A model generated the notes under the pieces. It had not been told where the DNA came from. It made no database searches and saw only the letters and a list, made by a program, of their open reading frames with translations. Both the position numbers and the translations under genes were made by a program. From Bacillus_BD sp963765265 (GTDB taxonomy: Bacteria > Bacillota > Bacilli > Bacillales > Cytobacillaceae): a DNA stretch of 64,000 bases. Each line of letters starts with the position of its first letter. Position 1 is the stretch's first letter. The stretch covers positions 36,458 through 100,457 of the forward strand of contig CAVXVN010000004.1 of assembly GCA_963765265.1 (NCBI GenBank), in the 5' to 3' direction. This document shows positions 1 through 9,765 of this stretch, in pieces.

Positions 1-1592
1 CAAAAGATATGGAGCTTGATACGTTTCTACATCAACTACATTTTGACACGGATAAAATCTATCCACCGGATTGGCAATGTAGATTGGGAAGATGCACCAC
101 TTCCCTATAAATTGTACCGTGGCTTACCAGAGATCCCTCTTACCGCAGAAGTGCCCTTAACACTCAAGAAGAGAGAAGATCATCTAAAACCTAGTCTGGA
201 AGAGCTTGGTCATTTCTTATGGTTTGTATACGGTCTTACTCAATTCTCTCAATCTGCTTTAAATGATGGAACCAATGGAAAGAATGTGAGCTTTACACAG
301 TCGTTACGAAGATTTGTTCCCTCTGGAGGGGCTTTGTATCCTAATGAATTATATGTGTATGTAAAGTTAGATGATGCTCCAAAAGGAATTTACCATTACG
401 ATGTGGCGCATCATCGTCTTATTTTGTTACGAGAAGGAAATTACGATGACTACTTATCTAGAAGTCTTGAAAATGGCCTTCCTATTTCGGACTGTTTTTG
501 CACCATTTTTATCTCGACCGTTTTTTGGAAAAATTTTTATAAATACAATAATTTTTCCTACAGGCTCCAAGGGTTAGATGCAGGCGTGATCATTGGGCAA
601 TCCTTGAAGTGGCGGATAGAATGGGATACTACCCGCAAGTATGCTACCAATTTCTTGATCGGTCTCTCAATCATTTGCTTGGGCTATCCGAACAGGAGGA
701 AAGTGTATATGCGGTTATCCCATTAAGTATGAAACCGTCTATTACTTGTGTTGACAACGATCAAAAAAGAGAAGAAATGGTGTCTGCATCTGAACTGTGT
801 CGGGAAGTTCCAGTGTTGAATCATGTTTCCTATAATCGTTCAAAGAGAGTCATTGATTATCCGATGCTAAAGAAACTGAATGAAGCATCCATGTTTGAAA
901 CAACACAGTCATTTGTGAAAATAAAGAAACATAATCGTGAGAAACTTCCTTTAGATACGGAGATGGTCTTACTGCCATTTACGGAGTGCTTTTCGTACGA
1001 TCTTGCCTCCGTTTGCAGGAAGCGGTATTCTCCTGATATCGATTTTATGATAGGAAAAGTGAGCCAAACACAATTATCTACTTTGTTAAAAGAGACATTT
1101 TCTTTCACGTATCAAAATGACCTTGACGATACACAGGGACATGTTGAGACTCGTGTTTCTTTATTTGGCAGTTTATATAATGTAGAGGGAATTCCTGATG
1201 GTGCCTACTCTTATGACAATGGAACCCATGCACTTCGGAGAATAACCAAGGGAGATTACCGGGAGTTTTTACAATCTGGGTTAACCATGCCCAATGTGAA
1301 TTTGTATCAAGTTCCACTCTGTATGCATGTGGTTGGAGACAAGGATCACCTCAAAGAAAAATTGGGGTATAGAGGATACCGTATTCAACAGATGGAAGCG
1401 GGCATTATCGTGCAACGGCTGCTCTTGGTGTCGTGTGCTTTAGGAATGGGGGGGCATCCATTGTTGGGATTCGATTCGAAGCAATGTGATGAACTTTACA
1501 GGATCGATTTGAAAGGAAAAACCAGTTTGATCCAAATCCCGGTCGGACCATACCGTCCACGCGCCTGGTTAAGAGGGAGTTTGCTTAGCTAG
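1..1592 (+). pseudogene. SagB-type azoline dehydrogenase, tandem nitroreductase folds, cut by window edge and frameshifted
   Basis: This gene encodes an FMN-dependent SagB/ThcOx-type dehydrogenase, the family that oxidises azolines to azoles in thiazole/oxazole-modified peptides. The motif PSGGALYPNELYVYV near position 320-365 is the family hallmark. A second nitroreductase-like half (SLFGSLYNVEGIPDGAYSYD, then GYRGYRIQQMEAGIIVQRL) follows, as in the long two-domain Bacillus members. The reading frame enters from upstream of base 1. It shifts by one inserted base near position 83 (between DWQ and VDWEDAPLPYKLY) and by one lost base near 606 (after IGQSL, before EVADRMGYYPQ). With both corrected the frame is open to the stop at 1592. 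The precursor peptide and cyclodehydratase genes expected beside such an enzyme would lie left of the window. The family call is firm; the TOMM role is inferred. It is unclear whether the breaks are real. Confidence 0.75.
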
Positions 1593-1695
1593 TGAAGGCA
1601 AGTGTAACGCACTGTTTTTTATGCAAGAATGGATTTTTACAGTATAGGATTTCATAGGTACTGAACTTGTACAAGATCATTGAAAATAGGAAAAT

Positions 1696-1739
1696 GCCTC
1701 CTTTATGCCGCTTTCGAACCAACTATGCATTAAAGGAGG
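1696..1739. terminator. Hairpin between convergent genes
   Basis: A long stem (CCTCCTTTATGC pairing with GCATTAAAGGAGG) lies between the convergent SagB-like and L,D-transpeptidase genes. There is only a short T-rich stretch on the minus-strand side. It probably acts as a shared terminator. Confidence 0.5.
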
Positions 1740-1754
1740 TGAGATTTAACAGAG

Positions 1755-2106
1755 TCATTTATGAATAGCCACTCTAGTACCAATTGGAACTCTTGATGAT
1801 AATTCTAGAACATCGTGATTAAACATTCGAATACATCCATGGGAGACATTCTTACCAATTGAAGCTGGATTATTTGTTCCGTGTATACCGTAATGAGGTT
1901 TTGACAATCCCATCCAAAGCACTCCAAATGGTCCGCCAGGATTAGAGTTGTTTATTGATAATCGTGTATGTCCCAGAAGGTGATGGTGACAATATTTTCC
2001 CAACTGCAATTGGGTAAGTTTTAATAAGCCTGTTTCCATCAAAAAGTTTTAATTGATGTTGTGATGTAGATATGTCAATCCATTTCTCCATGAAGATCAA
2101 CTCCAT
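1755..2106 (-). pseudogene. L,D-transpeptidase (YkuD domain), single frame break
   Basis: This is a short YkuD-domain L,D-transpeptidase, an enzyme family that makes 3-3 peptidoglycan cross-links or attaches proteins to the wall. The catalytic block is complete: PGGPFGVLWMGLSKPHYGIHGTNNP followed by SHGCIRM, with the nucleophile Cys and both His visible. Reading upstream past the open frame gives a coherent N-terminus (MEKWIDIS..., KLFDGNRLIKTYPIAVG, SPSGTYTIINKQ) in another frame. The two halves join at about 1945 if one extra base is removed (KQ-PNPGGPFG). A start at 2091 (MEKW) or 2106 (MELIFMEKW) gives about 112-117 residues, without LysM or signal peptide. This matches the compact Bacillus YkuD-only proteins. 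The gene stands alone on the minus strand. Confidence 0.75.
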
Positions 2107-2241
2107 TTTTTTGAATATTGTATGAAGTTACCCAGGCATTTGTTAATTAAGGGGAATTGATTGAACAGTTAATGAGAAAGGAAAACGGGATAAAGTCCTT
2201 GTTTGAACAGTTTGACGGAGTTTAGAGATGTACTGGTTTGC

Positions 2242-2340
2242 TTAGTACTCATGATGCAAGCCCCTGTCTTTTAACCGATTGATCGCAATCTCGGTATTGT
2301 TGCGGATTTTTTAAGAAGGTGTCTTGATTGTTGTTTTCAT
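2242..2340 (-). other. Possible small-gene remnant with good RBS and in-frame stop
   Basis: A strong GGAGG site precedes the ATG at 2340, but the frame meets TAA after nine codons. It then continues open as KIRNNTEIAINRLKDRGLHH to 2242. It could be a decayed small gene. No family is recognised. The rest of 2107-2605 shows no gene. Confidence 0.25.
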
Positions 2341-2605
2341 GGTGTGTATTCCTCCAATAATTTAATTTGTTTCGGTAGTTCATCCACCGGCAAGAAAAAA
2401 CATAACCATTATGGGAGAAAATCAATAGGTAACTATTCACATATGGGATAAAGGGAGGAGATGTATTTGTCTAATGAAGTTAGAGTAAATTCTCAGAATA
2501 GTTTCGACTAAAAATTAACTTTGCATAAGTACAGACAAGGGTACAAGCAAAACAAACTCCTTTTTCATTCAATATTCTAGATATAAGAAAGGAGATTGAT
2601 AATTT

Positions 2606-3972
2606 ATGACACCAAAGCAACACCCAGATTCAATGGTAGACCCATCCATTCCATCTACTTATACCTAAATTTAGTGACGAGCTTCCAATTCCAGAGGTGC
2701 TTGAACCAGACTCACAAGAAGATGGTTGTGCTTATTATGAGGTTGAAATGAGACGTGCGAAACATAAATTTCATAAGGACTTTAAAGAAACCACAATCTA
2801 TGGCTATAACGGTATGTATCCTGGACCTACTATTGAAACCATGAAAGGACAAGCTGTTAATGTAAAATGGATAAATAACCTGCCGAAAAAACATTTCTTA
2901 CCAGTGGATAAAACGTTACACGGTGCGATTGATAATCCAGAGGTGCGTACGGTAGTGCATCTCCATGGCGCCAATGTTGCTCCTGATAGCGATGGCCATC
3001 CTGAAGCATGGTTTTCACGTAATAACGAATATATTGGTCCAAAATATTCTAGAGAAGTATACGAATATCCAAATCAACAACAGGCAACAACTCTTTGGTA
3101 TCATGATCATGCCTTAGGGCTTACACGACTCAATGTTTATGCTGGACTAGCAGGTTTCTATCTGATTCACGACTTTCATGAGCTGAACCTTAATCTCCCA
3201 AAAGGGAAATATGATATCCCACTAATCATACAAGATAAAACATTCAATTCGGATGGCTCACTTTTTTATCCAGAAAGAGGAGCTGATTCTCCTCCAGATA
3301 TTAACCCTTCTATCGTTCGTCGACACATAGGGACTACGATGGTTGTGAATGGGAAGGTATGGCCTTATTTAAACGTCGAGCCAAGAAAGTACCGCTTTAG
3401 AATATTAAATGCTTCCAATACAAACGGATATGTTTTTAAACTATCAAACGGTCAATCCTTCTGGCAAATAGGTACTGATGGTGGATTGATAGATAAATCA
3501 AAACTAATCCCAACATTTCCGTTAGATCCTGCTGAGCGTATTGATGTCATCATCGATTTCTCACAATTATCACCAGGCCAGACGATTACTCTTGAAACTT
3601 CTGAATTTCCACCTCCTAAATGTTTCTCACCCAATGCATATTCATCTTGTTCAGTTCCAAATTCTTGATCGTCAGTTATTTGATGTAAAAACATTTAAGG
3701 TAAACGAATGGATTGAAAAAGGTACAGGAATTGATTTTATAGGAAATATACTTCCGTTAGATCCAAGTGAAGGAGGTCCAACCCCTTCAGATCCAAACGA
3801 ACGAAGAGTTTGGAAAGATACTGTAAGAGCTGAACCTGGCAGAGTGACAAGAGTAATTGCTCACTTTAAAAATTTTACAGGTGAGTATGTATGGCATTGT
3901 CACATTCTGGAGCATGAAGATCACGACATGATGAGACCATTTAGAGTGATAAAAAAATATAGTGATGAGTAG
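2606..3972 (+). pseudogene. cotA: CotA-like multicopper oxidase (laccase), frameshifted and internally deleted
   Basis: This is a three-cupredoxin-domain multicopper oxidase closest in appearance to the spore-coat laccase CotA. The ATG at 2606 follows AAAGGAG. The frame changes near 2660 (STY to PKFSDELPIPEVLEP). Domain 1 keeps both copper motifs (VVHLHGANV, LWYHDHALGLTRLNVYAG). Domain 2 is present (NGKVWPYLNVEPRKYRFRILNASNT). After GQTITLETSEFPPP at about 3620 the sequence jumps straight to SHPMHIHLVQFQILDR, the start of the third-domain copper site, in a different frame. Compared with the known CotA layout, roughly 100 residues are missing. The C-terminal site HCHILEHEDHDMM is intact. The deletion makes this a true pseudogene rather than a base-calling problem. 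A GMC oxidoreductase follows 113 bases downstream on the same strand. Confidence 0.85.
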
Positions 3973-4085
3973 TTAACAAAGAAGAGAATTTATATGTTAA
4001 CTAGGAAAGAGCGAACTTATAAATTCTCATGTATTTTATGCTATTAAAGTAAGACTTCATTCTATTCTTTATAAGGAGAGATTTT

Positions 4086-5679
4086 ATGAGCCAATCTAAA
4101 GGAAAAAACGAAGAATTAACTTTTGATTATATTGTAATTGGAACCGGCCCAAGTGGTGCGGTTATTGCTAAGACTCTTTCGGATGATAAAAAATCTTCTG
4201 TTCTTGTGTTAGAAGCAGGAGGAAATCATGATAGAGATCAGCCTATTAGGGATTCTACATTTGCTTTAGAACTAGAGGAACACTTTATCCCCCAATACTT
4301 TTGGCAAGGGGAGGGCATTCCTCAGAAAGAGTTGGACGAGAGATCTTTTGAATGGACCACGGGCCGACTCTTAGGCGGCGGATCTTCAATCAACACCGAG
4401 CAGTATGTAAGACCTACGTCAGCTGTTTTTAGGGAATGGGAAAGCCTTCTAGGGCCTCTTTGGTCACCCCGAACAGGCAATTAATAATTTTAAAAAACTA
4501 GAAAAATATAATGGAAGGACAGATAACCCTGATGTTCACGGATTTAATGGACGGATAGACATAAGACAGGCTCCAGTGAATCCGACTGCTATGGCTGAAA
4601 AGTTGGTTTCAGCGATTGAACAAGCAACAGGATTTTCAAGAATTCTTGATTATAATGATCCCAATACCCCTCTTGGACCCTTTACTCGCTGGCAGTTATA
4701 TCAGGATCCAGACGGTCAAAGAGAAAGCTCATCAACCGCCTTTCTTTCCTCAGATATCGTGACTTCTGATGGTCAGGGGAGAAAGGGTCGAAAGTTGAGA
4801 GTTTTCTCTAAATCTACCGCCCTTCGTGTGCTTTTTAAGAAAAAACGCGCTATTGGGGTAGAATTCCTCAAAGAAGGTGAAACCGTTCGTGCTTACGCTC
4901 GGAAGAAAGTTATTATTTCAGCAGGAATAAACAGTGCCCAGCTTTTGATGCTCTCTGGAATTGGCCCCGCGGATCTTCTTAATAATGCAGACATTCCTGT
5001 TATTTTCGATAATCCAAATGTAGGTCAGAACCTCAAAAATCACACGCTCAACTTTGCGGTTTTTACCACCAATCCCAATCCCCAAAATAACCCAGAACCA
5101 CTTGATGATCCAAATGCTCTTTTCACAGGAGGTGCTTTCTTACCTGATCCAACGTCTGGATCTGACCAAAATCGCAGGGGGGTACAGCTTATAGGAATTG
5201 GCTCTGAAGACTCACTAACGATCGCTATTATTTTCTTACAACCAAAAAGTAGTGGGTCCATCAAAATACAGAGCAATGACCCCTTACAAATAGTACTTGC
5301 TGATGAAGGATTTCTTGAAAATACCGCTGATCTAGAAGCAATAAAAAACATCTACAAGGTTTATATCAAGAATATAGCAGCCCATCTTGAACCAGAGTAT
5401 CAGCTCATTTCGCCCACACTAGATATAATTAATGACAACGACCAGCTTGAAGAGTTTGTCAAACAAAATTTTGGCCATAATCATCATCAACAAGGCTCTC
5501 TTCGAATGGCACCTCTTAACAAGAATGGTGTCGTTGATTCCGAAGGACATGTCCATGGAGTAAAAGACTTAATCGTTGCTGATGCATCGATAATCCCATT
5601 TACCGTGGATGGCAACACTTCAGCTCCAGCGTATCTTATTGGTTTTACAATTGCGCAGCAATTACTTAAACAAGAATAA
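4086..5679 (+). pseudogene. GMC-family FAD oxidoreductase, one frame break
   Basis: This is a glucose-methanol-choline oxidoreductase, a flavoenzyme oxidising alcohols or sugars. The N-terminal FAD fold (DYIVIGTGPSGAVIAKTL, residues about 14-31; VLVLEAGGN), the GGGSSIN signature and the second signature SAGINSAQLLMLSGIGP are present. So are the C-terminal catalytic block GHNHHQQGSLRMAPL and the closing NTSAPAYLIGFTIAQQLL. The frame breaks inside CCCC at 4468-4471: removing one C joins LWSP to EQAINNFKKLEKYNGRTDNP. The start at 4086 has AAGGAG upstream (4073-4078). The gene lies just behind the laccase-like gene on the same strand, so the two may have formed an oxidase pair; the substrate is unknown. 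A REP-like repeat begins four bases after the stop. Confidence 0.8.
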
Positions 5680-5682
5680 AAC

Positions 5683-5705
5683 GCAGGGACGGTTCTTCTG
5701 TTTCC
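5683..5705 (+). repeat. REP-like element 1
   Basis: Contains CAGGGACGGTTCTTCTGTTT immediately after the GMC stop. It faces the inverted copy at 5758. Confidence 0.8.
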
Positions 5706-5757
5706 CTATTTTTTTCCATATCTATCAAATCTAGATTATTTTTTAGGTAGAATGCGA

Positions 5758-5775
5758 ACACAAGAACCGACCCCT
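5758..5775 (-). repeat. REP-like element 2, inverted
   Basis: Contains ACACAAGAACCGACCCC, the inverse complement of the family core with one mismatch. It is paired with the copy at 5683 across about 50 bases. Confidence 0.75.
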
Positions 5776-5788
5776 TTTTCTTTTTTCA

Positions 5789-5817
5789 TTTACAAAGAGA
5801 GTACACTCTACTATACT
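5789..5817 (+). promoter_or_regulatory. Sigma-A-type promoter of the B12 operon
   Basis: TTTACA (5789-5794), a 17-base spacer and TATACT (5812-5817) lie directly upstream of the cobalamin riboswitch. This would start the leader at about 5824. Confidence 0.65.
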
Positions 5818-5849
5818 AGCTTTTAGAACAAAAAAATGAATATTAGCAA

Positions 5850-6030
5850 ATAGGTTTCTTAAATGTTCGAAAGTGAGATTCATTTAAGACTAAGAGGGAA
5901 GTTGGTGCAAGTCCAACACGGTCCCGCCACTGTAAGCGAGAAGGAAGGTTAGAAAAATACCCACTGTGTTTTTAACATGGGAAGGGTTAACCAACCGTTG
6001 ATTCGCAAGTCAGGAGACCTGCCTATTATG
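5850..6030 (+). ncRNA. Cobalamin (B12) riboswitch
   Basis: The leader carries the conserved riboswitch core GGTGCAAGTCCAACACGG followed by TCCCGCCACTGTAAGCGAG at about 5904-5940. The B12 box CAAGTCAGGAGACCTGCC lies at about 6006-6023. Downstream lies an intrinsic terminator, so control is probably by premature termination when adenosylcobalamin is abundant. All following B12 genes fit this control. Confidence 0.95.
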
Positions 6031-6170
6031 TGTTTTTAAGCTTCCTCGAGGAAAGGAATGTTTAAAGTGCAGGCAATCCATGATCTAAATATTTATGATT
6101 TAGAAATCAAGATTGCAAGTTATCATGCTGTCTACAAGACTTGTATCATATATAACTGCCTTTTTACGTT

Positions 6171-6198
6171 ACGCTTTCCACAGGAATAGCGTTTTTTT
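6171..6198 (+). terminator. Intrinsic terminator of the riboswitch leader
   Basis: ACGCTTTCC / GGAATAGCGT forms a stem followed by TTTTTTT. It sits between the B12 box and the btuF start, where an expression-platform terminator belongs. Confidence 0.75.
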
Positions 6199-6229
6199 GT
6201 GTTCAAAAATAAAAGGAGGTAACAAAGTG

Positions 6230-7229
6230 ATGAAAGAAATCGTAAAAAAATGGGGGCTTTTCAGTATTGTATTGCTGTTAAGCATGATTTTGATGATAGG
6301 CTGTGGTGCACAAGAACAGAGCACGCAAGATAAAGAGGGGACTGCTTCAGATAACAAGACGGAAGAAGTAGCTCAGAACAATGAAGAGGCATTTCCGATC
6401 ACGATCACAGACGATGCGAATCGAAAGGTAACCATTGATAAAAAACCTGAAACCATTGTTTCCATTCAAACTAGTAATACAGAAATCGCCTTTGCCCTTG
6501 GGTTAGGGGATAAAATCATTGGGGTATCCGATTACGATAACTATCCAGAGGAAGCACTCAAAATACAGAAAGTCGGTGCACAAGATATCAATGCAGAGCT
6601 TGTTCTCTCTCTTCTTCCAGATATCGCTCTTGTGACGGATTATCATTACGAAACACATCCGGATGTCTTACAAAAGTTTGAAGAAGCTGGGATTAAAGTC
6701 ATTGTTGTTGGAAGTGCTACATCCTTTGAGGATACCTATAGCAACATTGAAATGATTGGTGAAGCTACCGGAAGCAAGAAGGAAGCAGATGAAATTGTCA
6801 CAGATATGAAAGATCGTCTTCAAGCAATCAAAGACAAAGCAGCAGCAGTCAAAGATAAAAAGAAAGTTTGGGTAGAAGTTTCACCGGCTCCAGATATTTT
6901 TACGACAGGAAAAAACACCTTTATGCATGAAATGCTTGAGTCCATTCAAGCCACTAATGCCGCAGAAGATCAAGATGGCTGGGTAAAAATGACGGAAGAA
7001 GAAATTGTTAAATTAAACCCAGATGTGATTATTACTACGTATGGCTACTATGTAGAAAATCCAAAAGCTGAGGTGCTAAGCTCGTGAAGGTTGGGCAGAA
7101 GTGCCAGCTGTAAAAAATGGAAACGTGTTTGATGTTGATAGCGATACGGTGACAAGACCTGGTCCTCGTTTAATTGAAGGAGTCGAGACACTTGCGGAAC
7201 TTATCTATCCGGAAATTTTTAAGCAATAA
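6230..7229 (+). pseudogene. btuF: BtuF-like cobalamin-binding lipoprotein, one frame break near the C-terminus
   Basis: This is the substrate-binding protein of a cobalamin ABC importer. The ATG at 6230 sits behind AAAGGAGGT. The N-terminus is a lipoprotein signal ending LMIGC, with the lipidated Cys at residue 25. It is followed by an acidic linker and the periplasmic-binding core (ITDDANRKVTIDKKPETIVS, NTEIAFALGLGDKIIGVSDY, LLPDIALVTDYHYETH, VWVEVSPAPDIFTTG). One extra base near 7080 (VLS to REGWAEVPAVKNGNVFDVD) breaks the frame; the corrected end is at 7229. It is the first gene behind the riboswitch, and btuC overlaps its tail. It resembles B. subtilis YvrC. Haem or siderophore binding is less likely given the riboswitch and cbiZ. 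Confidence 0.85.
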
Positions 7230-8259
7230 AATAGGTTGGTTATATATTCTAAGCGGAGGGCTTTTACTTGGTACAAGCCTTCTCGGCTTATTTTATAGTA
7301 GTGTCACTGTCCCGGTGCCTACTATTTTACATATTATATTGGATAAACTGTTTGAAATAAGTTTACTTGACGAGGTAGCGAAAAATGAAGAAATGATCAT
7401 TTGGAATATCCGTCTGCCTAGAGTTCTTCTTGCCTTTTGTGTAGGGGCATCCCTTTCGTTAGCGGGTGCAGCTTTTCAAGGACTGTTACGCAATCCTCTG
7501 GCAGATCCCTATACGATTGGCGTTTCATCAGGTGCCTCACTAGGTGCCGTTCTCGTTTTGTTTTTTCACGTATCGATTGTTGGATTAGGAAGTTTTACGC
7601 TTCCGATCGTTTCCATTATCGGTGGATTCATCGCATTACTCATTGTATTCGGACTCGTTCGATTAAGCAGCCGAAGTTTAGCGATTGAAACCATCATATT
7701 GGCGGGAATCATTGTCAGTGCCTTTATTAGTGCGGTTGTCTCTCTTCTTATTTCATTAGGGGATCGAGATGCCATGACCCAAATTATCTACTGGCTATAT
7801 GGCAGTGTTGGAATGAGGGGATGGAATTATGTTGAACTGATCTTCCCATTTATGATCATTGGTGCTTGTATCTTGTTCTATCATCATCGTGAATTAAATG
7901 CCATGGCACTTGGAGAGGAAGCGGCCGATCATATTGGCGTGAATGTGAAAAAAGGGAAAATATTCATTCTGATTGGTGCTTCCCTTTTAACAGGAGCATC
8001 TGTCGCTGTTTCAGGGTCTATCGCCTTTGTTGGGCTTGTGGTTCCACATCTAGTCCGACTTGTCACGGGCCCGAATCATCGCTATGTCCTTCCGTTATCC
8101 ATGCTGACAGGTGGATCTTTTCTCATTTTAGCTGATTTAATGGCTAGAATGATGATTGCCCCACAAGAACTGCCGATTGGTGTGATTACAGCTCTTATTG
8201 GTGCACCTGTATTTGCACTATTGTTGATTAGAGAAAGAATGGGGAAGGGGGAATCGTAG
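7192..8259 (+). CDS. btuC: Cobalamin ABC transporter permease BtuC (FecCD family)
   Basis: This is the integral membrane permease that passes cobalamin through the inner membrane. It is a FecCD-family protein of about 350 residues with roughly ten hydrophobic segments. Family motifs are visible: NIRLPRVLLAFCVGASLSLAGAAFQ, RNPLADPYTIGVSSGASLGA, and near the end SGSIAFVGLVVPHLVRLVTGPNH. The start is unclear. The open frame extends into the btuF tail and offers TTG at 7174 or 7192 but no ATG before KIGWLYILSGG, so a translationally coupled TTG is most likely. The stop TAG is followed at once by the ATG of the ATPase. Confidence 0.9.
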   Translation: MRNLSIRKFLSNKIGWLYILSGGLLLGTSLLGLFYSSVTVPVPTILHIILDKLFEISLLDEVAKNEEMIIWNIRLPRVLLAFCVGASLSLAGAAFQGLLRNPLADPYTIGVSSGASLGAVLVLFFHVSIVGLGSFTLPIVSIIGGFIALLIVFGLVRLSSRSLAIETIILAGIIVSAFISAVVSLLISLGDRDAMTQIIYWLYGSVGMRGWNYVELIFPFMIIGACILFYHHRELNAMALGEEAADHIGVNVKKGKIFILIGASLLTGASVAVSGSIAFVGLVVPHLVRLVTGPNHRYVLPLSMLTGGSFLILADLMARMMIAPQELPIGVITALIGAPVFALLLIRERMGKGES

Positions 8260-9704
8260 ATGATCCGTATTCATAACTTGGTAGGTGGATACACGGAAAC
8301 TCCCATAATTAATGACCTTGATTTAGAGATTAATAAAGGAGAGTTTTTTGCACTTCTCGGGCAAAATGGGAGTGGAAAAACGACCCTTTTTAAACTTATT
8401 ACAGGGCAGTTACCGATTAAGAGTGGCAAGATTACCTTATCCGGGAAAGAAGTTCAATCTCTTTCCAAGCTTGAGAAAGCCAAAAAAATGGCGGTTCTCA
8501 CACAGGAAGTTCAAGTATCCTTCGATTATACAGTGGAAGAAATCATTAGTCTTGGACGTTACCCTCATCAAAAGGGGTTCTTTAAGCAGCTTTCGAAAGA
8601 AGATCGGAAAGTCATTGAAGAGGTTATGGACATCACGAATGTAAGTCAGCTTCGAAAAGCTCAGTTCCGGATGATTAGTGGTGGTGAAAAGCAAAGAGTC
8701 TTACTAGCAAAAGCTTTAGCGCAGGAGCCCGAGATCTTACTTTTAGATGAGCCTACCAATCATCTGGATATTAAACATACCTTTCATATGTTGGATCTAC
8801 TAAAAGAACGACAACAAATGATGGGATTAACCATTTTTGCGATTCTGCATGATTTGAATGTGGCTTCGCTCTATGCGGATCGGATCGCCTTACTTCATAA
8901 GGGTAGATTTTTAGAAGTAGGAGATACAGATACATTAAGGAAAGTAGATCAATTAAAGAAGGTCTATGAGGTAAAAGTAAACGCCCAATCACACCCAATC
9001 GTGCCGAAACCACAGCTTCTCATGACACCCGAGTATTCTACATCAAGAGAGATTTATCGCTTTGAAGATTCCTATGTAATGGAACAAACGGAGGAATCTA
9101 TACATGTTCAATTTGATCACCCATTACGGGCCATATCCAATGGAGTTATAGGAGAAGCTATTCAGTGGTCAAAACATTTTTGTCATTATTATATTGAGAA
9201 GGATTCTCACAACTCTCATCCTGAAAGAACATTTACAGAAAGTGATGCAAAACGATTGTATTCCTTTTGAGCAGGCGGTCGGAATGATCACTTCTGCCAA
9301 ACTGGAAGAGACGGTAATCGTCACGGAGGAAATCGACAATATTCAAATGATGGCTATCGTGACAACGGCAGGGGCAGGAGCATGCCAAGAGCTCAGTTTC
9401 TGAGATGAATGGTTCGATCAACATGATGTTATTCATCGATGCCTATTTTACAGATCGTGCCCTTATGGATAGTTATATGTATGCGACTGAAGCAAAAGTG
9501 AAAGCCTTGAAAGATCTGAATATAGTAGATTCTACTACGGGTACATCCACCGATACCCTAATGATTGGCCTTACACAGCAAGGGACGAAACAAGATTTCG
9601 TCGGTTCAGGAACGAGTGTCGGAAAAGGAATTCGTAAAATCATGTATCGTGCTATAAAGGAAGTGCTTCAAAAGGATAGACAGAAGGTCCAATCAAAAGG
9701 TTGA
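8260..9704 (+). pseudogene. btuD: BtuD ATPase fused to CbiZ adenosylcobinamide amidohydrolase, two frame breaks
   Basis: The N-terminal part is an ABC ATPase: Walker A GQNGSGKTT (residues 34-42), signature ISGGEKQR (about 139-146), Walker B LLLDEP (about 160-165), and the H-loop region FAILHDLN. From about residue 285 it continues into a CbiZ domain (HPLRAISNGVIGEAIQWSKHF, EQAVGMITSAKLEETVIVTEE, GSINMMLFIDAYFTD, DTLMIGLTQQGTKQDF). CbiZ cleaves cobinamide or pseudo-B12 side chains so that corrinoids can be rebuilt. The same fusion occurs in B. subtilis YvrA. Two one-base insertions, near 9225 and near 9390, split the CbiZ part; the ATPase part is intact. The final frame ends at 9704. In the working form one protein would couple import energy to corrinoid remodelling. 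Confidence 0.85.
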
Positions 9705-9765
9705 TAGACTTCTTGCTAGTTGACAGTGATTGAATGTGTGGCTAAAGAAGGAGGAATGGTGTTTG

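Noticed and set aside
2249..2440. 63-codon minus-strand frame
   Set aside because: No RBS and atypical composition. It overlaps a better small-gene candidate in another frame.
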